From Prevotella sp. CAG:1320 (GTDB lineage Bacteria; Bacteroidota; Bacteroidia; Bacteroidales; Bacteroidaceae), in NCBI GenBank assembly GCA_000435635.1, contig FR882125.1, positions 63,065 through 126,211 on the forward strand: a stretch of 63,147 nucleotides of DNA, given 5' to 3'. How positions within the stretch are numbered: the first letter of the stretch is position 1; each line of letters begins with the position of its first letter. The notes beneath the pieces are model-generated. The model searched no databases. It was not told the origin of the DNA and worked only from the letters and a program-made list of their open reading frames with translations. Of this stretch, positions 27,046-34,542 are shown piece by piece. A program made the translations under genes and the position numbers.

Positions 27046-27752
27046 TGAATTTTTTCCAGGGAGAGATATTTGCCATAGACAAGCCCTATGGCATCACCAG
27101 CTTCAAGGCCTTGGCCCATGTTCGCTATCTGCTCACCAAAAAGCTGGGCAGGAAAGTGAAGATAGGCCATGCGGGCACTTTGGATCCCCTGGCCACGGGC
27201 GTGTTGGTGCTTTGCACGGGCAGGGCCACCAAGCGGATAGAGACGCTGCAAACCCATGGAAAGGAGTATGAGGCGACGTTGCAGCTAGGCGCCACAACGG
27301 CCAGCTATGACCGTGAGCACGAGGTGAACGCCACCTATCCCACGGAGCATATCACCCGCGAAGCCATAGAGCAGGCTTTGAGGGGTTTCGAGGGAGAGAT
27401 AGACCAGGTTCCCCCCACTTTCAGCGCGGTGAAGGTGAATGGCGACCGCGCTTACGCGCTGAGAAGGGCGGGCGAGAGCGTGGAACTGAGCCCTAAGCGC
27501 ATAAGGATAGACGAGATATCGCTTACCCGTTTCGATCCGGTGACCATGCAAATGGATATCCGCGTCAGGTGCGGCAAGGGGACTTATATAAGGGCTTTGG
27601 CCCGGGACATAGGCAGGGCTTTGGGAAGCGGCGCTTACCTTACGTCGCTCCGGCGCACCCGTTCCGGAGATATCACCGTGGCCGATTGCGTGAGCTACGA
27701 AGGCTTTCAGGACTGGCTAGACCGGCAAGACATAGAATACGACCTACAATAA
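27045..27752 (+). CDS. truB: tRNA pseudouridine(55) synthase
   Basis: Makes pseudouridine 55 in the T-loop of tRNAs. The 235-aa protein has the catalytic aspartate in GHAGTLDPLATGVLVLC and further motifs YDREHEVNA, VPPTFSAVKVNGDRAY and CGKGTYIRALARDIG. The ATG at 27045 shares its A with the uppP stop (TGATG); an earlier in-frame start at 26970 would bury it in uppP and lacks homology. It is close to the short end of the family, lacking a PUA extension. Confidence 0.95.
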   Translation: MNFFQGEIFAIDKPYGITSFKALAHVRYLLTKKLGRKVKIGHAGTLDPLATGVLVLCTGRATKRIETLQTHGKEYEATLQLGATTASYDREHEVNATYPTEHITREAIEQALRGFEGEIDQVPPTFSAVKVNGDRAYALRRAGESVELSPKRIRIDEISLTRFDPVTMQMDIRVRCGKGTYIRALARDIGRALGSGAYLTSLRRTRSGDITVADCVSYEGFQDWLDRQDIEYDLQ

Positions 27753-27782
27753 AGAAACAAACCAGAAAGGAGATTCCCTAGC

Positions 27783-28949
27783 ATGAAGTTATCGCAGTTT
27801 AAGTTTACCCTGCCCGCTGAGCAGGTGGCATTATATCCCCACACCACAGAGCGCGTTTTCACCACCCGCGGCGGAGAGACCCGCACCTTCCAGGTTACTC
27901 GCCGTGACGAGTGCAAGCTGATGGTGCTTCACAAGAAGACGGGTGTCATAGAAATGTACAAGAAAGACGAGTCCGGAAATCCCATGGAAGGCAACTTTCT
28001 CGATTTCAGGGATATCTTGAACTATTTTGGCGAGGGAGATACCTTTATCTTCAATGACACCAAGGTGTTTCCCGCCCGCCTTTACGGCACTAAGGAAAAG
28101 ACCGACGCCAAGATAGAGGTCTTTCTCTTGAGGGAGCTTAACCAGGAGATGCGCCTTTGGGACGTGTTGGTGGAGCCTGCCCGCAAGATACGCATCGGCA
28201 ACAAACTGTTCTTCGACGATACGGGAACTATCGTGGCGGAGGTGATAGACAACACCACGAGCCGTGGGCGCACGTTGCGCTTTCTCTTTGACGGAAGCCA
28301 TGAGGAGTTCAAGGAGAGCCTCTTCTCGCTGGGAGAGCCTCCTTTGCCACGTTATGTGCTGGACGGAAGGCCAGACCATCACGCCACGCCCGAGGACGAG
28401 GAAGAGTTCCAATGCGTTTTCGCCCGTAATGAGGGAGCCGTCACCGCGCCAGCCACGGGACTCCACTTCAGCCGAGAGCTGCTGAAGCGCATGGAGATAC
28501 AGGGACTCAATTTCGCCTATATCACCCTGAATTGCGGCTTGGGCAATTTCCATCCCATAGAGGTGGAAGACCTCACCAAACACAAAATGGACTCCGAGCA
28601 GATGCTGATAGGCGCGGAGGCGTGCCGGTTGGTGAATGAAACCAAGCAGGCAGGCCGCCACGTTTGCGCCGTGGGCACCAGCGTGGTGAAGGCGACGGAG
28701 ACAGCCGTGGGCACGGATGGTTACCTGAAAGAGTACGACGGCTGGACCAACAAGTTCATATTCCCGCCCTATGACTTTGGGTTGGCGGACTGCATGGTGG
28801 CCAATTTCTACCACCCGGAATCCACGCTCCTGATGATGCAGGCCGCTTTCGGAGGCTATGACAAGGTGATGGAGGCTTACGAGCTGGCCGTCAACAACGG
28901 TTACAAGTTTGGCTGCTATGGTGATTCCCTGTTGATACTTAACGACTGA
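27783..28949 (+). CDS. queA: S-adenosylmethionine:tRNA ribosyltransferase-isomerase
   Basis: Transfers the ribosyl part of SAM to 7-aminomethyl-7-deazaguanine in tRNA to form epoxyqueuosine. It is 388 aa, longer than the roughly 350 aa of many homologues because of an N-terminal insert (residues about 15-55, [20 protein letters not shown]) common in Bacteroidota forms. Motifs include [28 protein letters not shown] and [21 protein letters not shown] strong AAAGGAGA ribosome-binding site lies just upstream. No other queuosine genes are in the window. Confidence 0.95.
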   Translation: MKLSQFKFTLPAEQVALYPHTTERVFTTRGGETRTFQVTRRDECKLMVLHKKTGVIEMYKKDESGNPMEGNFLDFRDILNYFGEGDTFIFNDTKVFPARLYGTKEKTDAKIEVFLLRELNQEMRLWDVLVEPARKIRIGNKLFFDDTGTIVAEVIDNTTSRGRTLRFLFDGSHEEFKESLFSLGEPPLPRYVLDGRPDHHATPEDEEEFQCVFARNEGAVTAPATGLHFSRELLKRMEIQGLNFAYITLNCGLGNFHPIEVEDLTKHKMDSEQMLIGAEACRLVNETKQAGRHVCAVGTSVVKATETAVGTDGYLKEYDGWTNKFIFPPYDFGLADCMVANFYHPESTLLMMQAAFGGYDKVMEAYELAVNNGYKFGCYGDSLLILND

Positions 28950-29404
28950 TGGCGATTGTTTACTTGGCGTTGGGCTCCAACCTTGGCGATAGGGAAGCCA
29001 ACCTGGCGGAGGCCACGAAAAAAATAGAGGGGCGAGTGGGCATGGTGTCCGCTCGCTCCTCTTTGTATCAAACCAAGCCCTGGGGCTATCGCTCGCCCCA
29101 CGACTATATCAACGCCTGCCTGCGGGTGGAGACCGACTTGGAGCCCCTGCCGTTGCTTTTGGCCACGCAGGCCATAGAGCGGGAGATGGGGCGTACCCAC
29201 AAGACCGTGGACGGGCAATACCAAGACAGGGTGATAGACATTGACATCCTGCTTTATGACCAGTTGCGTCTGGAGACACCCCAACTTGTCATTCCCCATC
29301 CGCTCATGGCGGAGCGGGACTTCGTGACAAAGCCCTTGTCGGAGATATGTCCCCAATGGCGAGAACTTCTCAGCCGCGCTTCACTTTCCCGTCCACTTGT
29401 GTGA
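28949..29404 (+). CDS. folK: Hydroxymethyldihydropterin pyrophosphokinase
   Basis: Pyrophosphorylates 6-hydroxymethyl-7,8-dihydropterin in folate synthesis. The 151-aa protein shows YLALGSNLGDREANL at the start, YQTKPWGYRSPHDYINACL, and RDRVIDIDILLYDQ-like and IPHPLMAERDFV motifs. Its ATG overlaps the queA stop. The 3' end overlaps the convergent small gene at 29370-29657 by 35 bp. Confidence 0.95.
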   Translation: MAIVYLALGSNLGDREANLAEATKKIEGRVGMVSARSSLYQTKPWGYRSPHDYINACLRVETDLEPLPLLLATQAIEREMGRTHKTVDGQYQDRVIDIDILLYDQLRLETPQLVIPHPLMAERDFVTKPLSEICPQWRELLSRASLSRPLV

Positions 29405-29657
29405 TAAAGCCTCGTTTGCGGGCAAGCCCCACCAGGTAGAGCGTGTCTTTGCGGGAGCAGTTATACCTTTTTTGTATCATCTGCCAAATGGCCCGCTCGC
29501 TGACGGTGTCTTCCCCCAATTTGTCAAAATACTCATTGATGGCTTGTTTCAGGTCATCCTCATGGTAATGGATGTGTTTCTTGTGCAGATAGACGCTCAC
29601 CACGATGGTCAGCACGCCCACCACACCAATGGCGATGATGATGTAAGCAGTTGTCAT
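29370..29657 (-). CDS. Small membrane protein, unknown function
   Basis: A 95-aa protein with an N-terminal transmembrane helix (AYIIIAIGVVGVLTIVVSVYL), a histidine-rich patch (KKHIHYHEDD) and a basic C-terminal half (SERAIWQMIQKRYNCSRKDT) that could form a helix-turn-helix-like fold. I do not recognise the family. It runs antisense into folK over the last 35 bp. The good signal helix and normal codon use support a real gene. Confidence 0.6.
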   Translation of the reverse strand: MTTAYIIIAIGVVGVLTIVVSVYLHKKHIHYHEDDLKQAINEYFDKLGEDTVSERAIWQMIQKRYNCSRKDTLYLVGLARKRGFITQVDGKVKRG

Positions 29658-30098
29658 ATTTGTCAGGTTTAAGGGTTATTTTCTTTCTTTGCGGTAAATA
29701 TAATGAAAAATTTCGAGAAAAACAAATGTCCTTAAGATTTTTTTGTAAATTCACTCTTGTTGGGGCAAGGAGTATGGTGATGAACCGCTTTTACATAGTA
29801 TATAAACCGCGCGAAGCTAATGATAAAGTCTGTTCCACGACGTGGAATGCGGTTTTTGATTAGCTTTTCCGGTTTTATTTCCTATATGGAAGCGGTTTGT
29901 GACCTGCCTGTTTGGAACTTTGCGCAAAGGCCGCGGGAACAAGCCGCTGTCTGCCTTTCCCGTCAACCAGGTGAAAAATCCCTTGCCTCTCCCGTTGCCT
30001 CGCAGATAATAAAACATAAAAAAAGCGGGGCAACGAGAGCGGTGTGAAAAAAAATATGTAATTTCGCGCTTGATTCAGACCAACATAAACTAGCGACG
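29658..30098. other. 441-bp gap holding a long palindrome and a hairpin
   Basis: Apart from the long inverted repeat at 29783-29897, the gap holds a second hairpin of CGTTGCCTCGC (about 29993-30003) with GCGGGGCAACG (about 30027-30037), ten of eleven pairs, shortly before the DUF4199 promoter region (TAATTTCG near 30058). Frames here translate on both strands into similar peptides, as expected for a palindrome, and I do not call them genes. Confidence 0.45.
29783..29897. repeat. Long imperfect palindrome, about 115 bp
   Basis: The left arm begins AACCGCTT, passes ATAAACCG and ends GAAGCTAAT; the right arm mirrors this as ATTAGCTTTTCCGG to AGCGGTT. The centre contains a smaller palindrome TTCCACGACGTGGAA. 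Because of the symmetry, plus- and minus-strand frames encode related peptides (NRFYIVYKPREANDK versus NRFHIGNKTGKANQK). Confidence 0.65.
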
Positions 30099-30644
30099 AT
30101 GACACCGCAAGACTTGAAGCAGTTACGCGCCTTCGCGCGGCAAGATGGAGCCATACTCGGGGCCGCATGGATAGTGAGCTTTGTTTGCGCCATGCTCTCC
30201 CTGGAATCCGTTGCCCTGGCGATGTTGTCCAACGTGCTGGCCCTGGCCACTCCATTCCTGGTGGCTTTCCGCCTGGGGAAGTTCCGTGACCTGGCGCTTG
30301 GTGGCTACATTTCCTTTGGACGCGCGCTGCTCTATTGCGCCCATGTCTTTGGGTGCGCCACGTTGTTGCTCACGGTGGTGCAATTCCTGTATTTGCGCTA
30401 TTTGGACGCTTCTTACCTGCAATACGTGGTGGAGACTTACCGGCAAGTGTTGGAGACCGCGCAGGGAATAGACCCGGAGCAGGCCGCGCGGATGACGGAA
30501 GCCCTCAATGGCATTACCCCATTGGCATGGGTCTCCGCCTTCATGATAGGAGATCTGCTGGTGGGTGCGGTTCTCTCGCCCTTGATAGCCTGGATAGGGC
30601 ATTGGCGCTCCAAGGCAAATCCCACCCCAACCCGTAAACAATGA
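30099..30644 (+). CDS. DUF4199 membrane protein
   Basis: A 181-aa protein with about four hydrophobic segments (ILGAAWIVSFVCAMLSLESV, AMLSNVLALATPFLVAF, HVFGCATLLLTVVQFLYLRY, SAFMIGDLLVGAVLSPLIAW). This arrangement and its place immediately before a family 2 glycosyltransferase are typical of DUF4199 in Bacteroidota. The biochemical function is unknown; a role with the polyprenyl-linked glycosyltransferase is inferred from the tight coupling (stop at 30644, next ATG at 30646). Confidence 0.75.
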   Translation: MTPQDLKQLRAFARQDGAILGAAWIVSFVCAMLSLESVALAMLSNVLALATPFLVAFRLGKFRDLALGGYISFGRALLYCAHVFGCATLLLTVVQFLYLRYLDASYLQYVVETYRQVLETAQGIDPEQAARMTEALNGITPLAWVSAFMIGDLLVGAVLSPLIAWIGHWRSKANPTPTRKQ

Positions 30645-30645
30645 G

Positions 30646-31662
30646 ATGACTATGGATAGATTACACGATTACGAGAAACCCGAGCCCAACTGTCCTGACA
30701 TATCGGTGGTGATTCCTTTGTATAACGAGGAAGAGTCACTGCCCGAGCTTTTCAGCTGGATACAGCGAGTGATGAAGGAGCACGACTATACCTATGAGGT
30801 GATTTTCGTCAACGATGGCTCCACCGATCGCTCTTGGGACGTGATAGAGGAGCTTGCCCAGAAGTGGCAAGAGGTGAAAGGCATCAAGTTTCGCCGCAAC
30901 TACGGAAAGAGCCCCGCGCTCTATTGCGGCTTCAAGGAAGCCAGCGGCGACGTGGTCATCACCATGGACGCGGACCTGCAAGACTCTCCCGACGAGATAC
31001 CCGGCCTCTATGACATGATTATGAAAGAGAAGTATGACTTGGTTTCCGGGTATAAGAAGAAGCGTTACGACCCGCTCTCCAAAACCATCCCGACCAAGCT
31101 TTTCAATGCTACCGCCCGCAAAATCAGCGGCATTCACAACCTGCACGACTTCAATTGCGGCTTGAAAGCCTATCGCCGGGAGGTGGTGAAAAACATAGAA
31201 GTCTATGGAGAGATGCACCGATACATCCCTTACCTGGCCAAGAACGCTGGCTTTGACCGCATAGGGGAGAAGGTGGTGCACCACCAGGCCCGTAAATATG
31301 GCCGTTCCAAGTTCGGGCTCAACCGCTTTTTCAATGGTTACCTGGACCTTATCTCGCTTTGGTTCTTGAGCGATTTCGGCAAGAAGCCCATGCACGTCTT
31401 CGGCTTCCTTGGCTCCATCCTTTTCTTCATCAGTTTCGTCGCCCTGGCCATCATCGGCTGCGACAAACTGTGGGCCTTGGCGCATGGCATTCCCCAGCGG
31501 TTGGTGACAGACTCGCCTTACTTCTATATCTGCCTCACCTGCATGCTGATAGGAACGCAACTCTTCCTGGCGGGATTCCTGGGAGACTTGGTGAGCAGGA
31601 GCAGCAGCGGCAGAAACGATTACCAAATAGAGAAGGAGATAAGGATAAAGCATGAGAACTAG
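30646..31662 (+). CDS. Family 2 glycosyltransferase, polyprenyl-phosphate type
   Basis: A 338-aa enzyme with a cytoplasmic GT-A domain (DISVVIPLYNEEESLPELFS, VIFVNDGSTDRSW, the metal-binding DADLQDSPDEIP) and two C-terminal transmembrane helices (VFGFLGSILFFISFVALAII and TCMLIGTQLFLAGFLG). This layout matches DPM1/GtrB-like enzymes that load a sugar onto undecaprenyl phosphate for transfer outside the membrane. The sugar is not evident. It overlaps the next gene by 11 bp. Confidence 0.9.
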   Translation: MTMDRLHDYEKPEPNCPDISVVIPLYNEEESLPELFSWIQRVMKEHDYTYEVIFVNDGSTDRSWDVIEELAQKWQEVKGIKFRRNYGKSPALYCGFKEASGDVVITMDADLQDSPDEIPGLYDMIMKEKYDLVSGYKKKRYDPLSKTIPTKLFNATARKISGIHNLHDFNCGLKAYRREVVKNIEVYGEMHRYIPYLAKNAGFDRIGEKVVHHQARKYGRSKFGLNRFFNGYLDLISLWFLSDFGKKPMHVFGFLGSILFFISFVALAIIGCDKLWALAHGIPQRLVTDSPYFYICLTCMLIGTQLFLAGFLGDLVSRSSSGRNDYQIEKEIRIKHEN

Positions 31663-32131
31663 TTTCATCATATTGGTGGCGTGGCTCATGCTGATGGCTG
31701 GATGCAGCAGTATAGACTGCCCCCTCAACAACACCACCCATGCCAATTACAAGCTGGCGGGACTGGTGACCACGTTGGTGGACACGCTTACCATCTCCAC
31801 CACCAAGACCACGGGTGAAGACAGTGTGCTCATCAATCGCGACGTAGATGTTGACAGCTTTATCTTGCCCATGAGCTATACGCAGCCCCAAGACGTTTTT
31901 TTCGTGGAGTTGCGTGATACTTTCGGCAACGTGACCGTAGACCAGGTGACCGTGACCAAGGAGAACCATCCCCATTTCGAGTCGGTGGACTGCAATCCGT
32001 CTTATTTCCACACCATCACAGACGTATCCTGGACCACGGAACGCATAGACTCCATAGTGATCAACAACCCTGAAGTGACTTATGACACGACACAACCTCA
32101 TTTCCTCATCTATTTCCGTCCTGCTGACTAG
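31652..32131 (+). CDS. DUF6452-type lipoprotein
   Basis: A 159-aa predicted lipoprotein with lipobox LMAGC (Cys18 region) directly followed by CSSIDCPLNNTT, a start typical of DUF6452 proteins. The rest is beta-rich (VDTLTISTTKTTGEDSVLIN, DVFFVELRDTFGNVTVDQVT). The function is unknown. It overlaps the next gene by 50 bp and probably works with it, since DUF6452 and DUF6048 genes are usually paired. Confidence 0.75.
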   Translation: MRTSFIILVAWLMLMAGCSSIDCPLNNTTHANYKLAGLVTTLVDTLTISTTKTTGEDSVLINRDVDVDSFILPMSYTQPQDVFFVELRDTFGNVTVDQVTVTKENHPHFESVDCNPSYFHTITDVSWTTERIDSIVINNPEVTYDTTQPHFLIYFRPAD

Positions 32132-32768
32132 TCTGCTGCTCCTGGCTCCTGGCCAGGCCAGGGCGCAAGAAGAAGGGGAGGCGCGGGCAGACAGCATTCC
32201 TTTCTTCAGGAACGTAGCCGTCTCCGTGGATGCCCTGGGAGTGGGGCAGATGCTCTTCAGTGATTACGGCCAGTATGAGGCGGCACTCAGGGTCAACCTG
32301 AAAGACCGATGGTATCCCGTGGTGGAGCTGGGATTGGGAGTGGCGGACGCTTCCGACGAGACCACGCTCTTGAAATACAAGACCAGCGCGCCTTACTTCA
32401 GGGTGGGGTGTGACTGGAACCTGCTCAAGAACAAGCATGACATCTACCGTCTCTATGGCGGATTCCGCTACGCTTTCACCACTTTCAAGTATGACATCGA
32501 ACGGGAAAGCCCGCTCGAAGACCCTGTGTGGGGCGGAAGCTCGGAGTTTGTCTCGCTGGACAACTCGGGCAGCTGCCATTGGCTGGAAGCCTGTTTCGGC
32601 GTAGACGTGAAAGTGGCAGGCCCATTCCGTATGGGGTGGAGCATACGCTACAGGCGCAGGCTCCTTCACAGCGAGGGCGAGGCGGGAGACCCCTGGTATG
32701 TGCCAGGCTTCGGCCGCAACAGCAATAGCCGCATAGGCGGCACGTTTAATCTCACGTTTGAATTATAA
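32082..32768 (+). CDS. DUF6048-type outer-membrane barrel protein
   Basis: A 228-aa protein with a signal peptide ending in ARAQ, then beta-barrel-like strands (VAVSVDALGVGQMLFSDYGQ, YPVVELGLGVADAS, YRLYGGFRYAFTTF, GWSIRYRRRLL) and a strand-like end TFNLTFEL. This matches DUF6048. The 50-bp overlap with the preceding gene is long for a bacterial pair, but the signal peptide begins exactly at this ATG, so I keep it. Confidence 0.75.
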   Translation: MTRHNLISSSISVLLTSLLLLAPGQARAQEEGEARADSIPFFRNVAVSVDALGVGQMLFSDYGQYEAALRVNLKDRWYPVVELGLGVADASDETTLLKYKTSAPYFRVGCDWNLLKNKHDIYRLYGGFRYAFTTFKYDIERESPLEDPVWGGSSEFVSLDNSGSCHWLEACFGVDVKVAGPFRMGWSIRYRRRLLHSEGEAGDPWYVPGFGRNSNSRIGGTFNLTFEL

Positions 32769-32772
32769 GGCA

Positions 32773-33795
32773 ATGAATCGCAAGAAACTCATTTGGCAAT
32801 TGCCGTTGCTCACGCTGCTGGTGGTAGGCACTGTCATTATCATCAGCCAACAGCGTAGCATGCCCTATCAAAAGATTTCCGGTTTTGTTTTCGGCACGGT
32901 TTACAACATCACCTATCAAGGCGAGGAGGACTTGCGGCAGGAGATAGAGGCTGAATTGAGGAAAGTGGATGCGGATTTCTCCATGTTTAACAAGCAATCC
33001 ATCGTGAGCAAAATCAACCGCGGGGAGAAAGCCGAGCTGAGCGATAGTTTCCTGGAGGTGTATGACTTGGCTCGCCAGGTGAGCGACAATACAGGCGGTG
33101 CTTTCGATGTGACCGTGGCGCCATTGGTAAACGCGTGGGGATTTGGCTATAAAGCCAGGCAAATGCCGGACACCGCCAAGGTGGATAGCTTGCGAAGATA
33201 CGTGGGAATGGACAAGATAAGGCTTACCAAGGCCAAGCGCATAGAGAAGAAATACCCCGAAGTGTCCCTGGATTTCAGCGCCATCGCCAAGGGATATGGA
33301 TGTGACCGGGTGGCGAGGATGCTCAAGGCGAGGGGCATCAACAACTATATGGTAGAGATAGGCGGGGAAATCGTGGCTCGCGGCATCAACGAGAAACGTT
33401 TGCCTTGGCGCATAGGGGTGACCAAGCCCACTGAGGACTCCTTGGGAACCGCGCAGGAACTGCAGACCGTCATCAACGTGACCGACATAGCGATGGCCAC
33501 AAGCGGAAACTATCGTAACTTTTATTACAAGGGGGGCAAGAAGTATGCCCATACCATAGACCCCAAGACAGGATATCCTGTGCAGCACAATATTCTTTCC
33601 GCCACGGTATTGTCTAAAAGCTGTGCCCAAGCCGACGCGTACGCTACAGCTTTCATGGTGCTTGGCATGGAAGGCACTATGAAAGTGTTGAAGGAGCATC
33701 CGGAACTGATGGTCTACCTGATATATAGTGACCCGCAGGGCAAGAACGCCGTGTGGTATTCCCCGAAATTGAAGGAAAAGATAGTCAATCCATGA
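32773..33795 (+). CDS. apbE: FAD:protein FMN transferase
   Basis: Attaches FMN from FAD to threonine of partner proteins such as Rnf or Nqr subunits. The 340-aa protein has an N-terminal membrane anchor (QLPLLTLLVVGTVIIISQQ), then GTVYNITY, DADFSMFNKQSIVSKINRG, DFSAIAKGYGCDRVARML, IGGEIVARG and KKYAHTIDPKTGYPV, all ApbE hallmarks. No lipobox cysteine is visible, so it is anchored by the helix or released. The start at 32773 is used because the earlier frame overlaps the previous stop. It overlaps the Crp-type gene by 4 bp. Confidence 0.93.
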   Translation: MNRKKLIWQLPLLTLLVVGTVIIISQQRSMPYQKISGFVFGTVYNITYQGEEDLRQEIEAELRKVDADFSMFNKQSIVSKINRGEKAELSDSFLEVYDLARQVSDNTGGAFDVTVAPLVNAWGFGYKARQMPDTAKVDSLRRYVGMDKIRLTKAKRIEKKYPEVSLDFSAIAKGYGCDRVARMLKARGINNYMVEIGGEIVARGINEKRLPWRIGVTKPTEDSLGTAQELQTVINVTDIAMATSGNYRNFYYKGGKKYAHTIDPKTGYPVQHNILSATVLSKSCAQADAYATAFMVLGMEGTMKVLKEHPELMVYLIYSDPQGKNAVWYSPKLKEKIVNP

Positions 33796-34463
33796 ATGAC
33801 ATCGGGTCTTACGAGAAGTTGATGACCCTGCCGCTTTTCATGGGTTTTAGCCAAAGCGACCTTTCTTTAGTGGCGGGACAGACTCGTTTTGACTTCCGAA
33901 AGTATGAGCCGGGGGAAATCATCGCGGCTAAAGGGATGTCCTGTGACCAGTTGCGCTTCTTGTCGCGGGGCGAGATGAAAGTGGTGAGCGAATCGGAGGA
34001 TAAAGGATTTCGACTGGAAGAAATGGTTTCCGCGCCCCAATTGCTGCAACCAGAGCGACTTTACGGGCTCAACCAGCGTCTTACCAAGACATTTTTCGCC
34101 CAAACCACTTGCAACACCATGGGGCTCCACAAGCGCGAAGTGGCTCGCCTGTGCAGGGAGTTTGAATTGGCCAGGCTTAACCTGGTGAACATTATCGCCA
34201 CCAGGGCGCAGCGAGCGCAAGACTTATTGTGCCGCCAGTCGCCTCGCTCCCCGCGAGAAACAATAGCTTTGTTCTTGGAACGTCACAGTTTTCTCCCTTC
34301 AGGCAGGAAGACGGTCTTCGTTAAGGTAAGAAGGCTAGGTGAGGAACTCCACTTGAGCAGGCGAGACTTATCAGCCGCCCTTCACCAGATGGAAGCGCAA
34401 GGCCTCTTGCGGCTTTATCGTGGCCGCATGGAAATACCCGCCATGGAACGGTTGCTGGTGTAA
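33792..34463 (+). CDS. Crp/Fnr-family transcription regulator
   Basis: A 223-aa regulator with an N-terminal cyclic-nucleotide-binding-like barrel (FDFRKYEPGEIIAAKGMSCD, LSRGEMKVVSESEDKG) and a C-terminal winged helix (LGEELHLSRRDLSAALHQME). The typical cAMP-binding arginine/serine pair is not obvious and no cysteine cluster of the Fnr kind is seen, so the signal is unknown. Its ATG overlaps the apbE stop (ATGA), suggesting coexpression. Confidence 0.88.
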   Translation: MNDIGSYEKLMTLPLFMGFSQSDLSLVAGQTRFDFRKYEPGEIIAAKGMSCDQLRFLSRGEMKVVSESEDKGFRLEEMVSAPQLLQPERLYGLNQRLTKTFFAQTTCNTMGLHKREVARLCREFELARLNLVNIIATRAQRAQDLLCRQSPRSPRETIALFLERHSFLPSGRKTVFVKVRRLGEELHLSRRDLSAALHQMEAQGLLRLYRGRMEIPAMERLLV

Positions 34464-34542
34464 AGGATGTTAAATCTATCGCCTGATGGGGTGAGGACAA
34501 AATAATTTCGTTAACTTCGCGCAAATTATCGATTTCGTTAGT

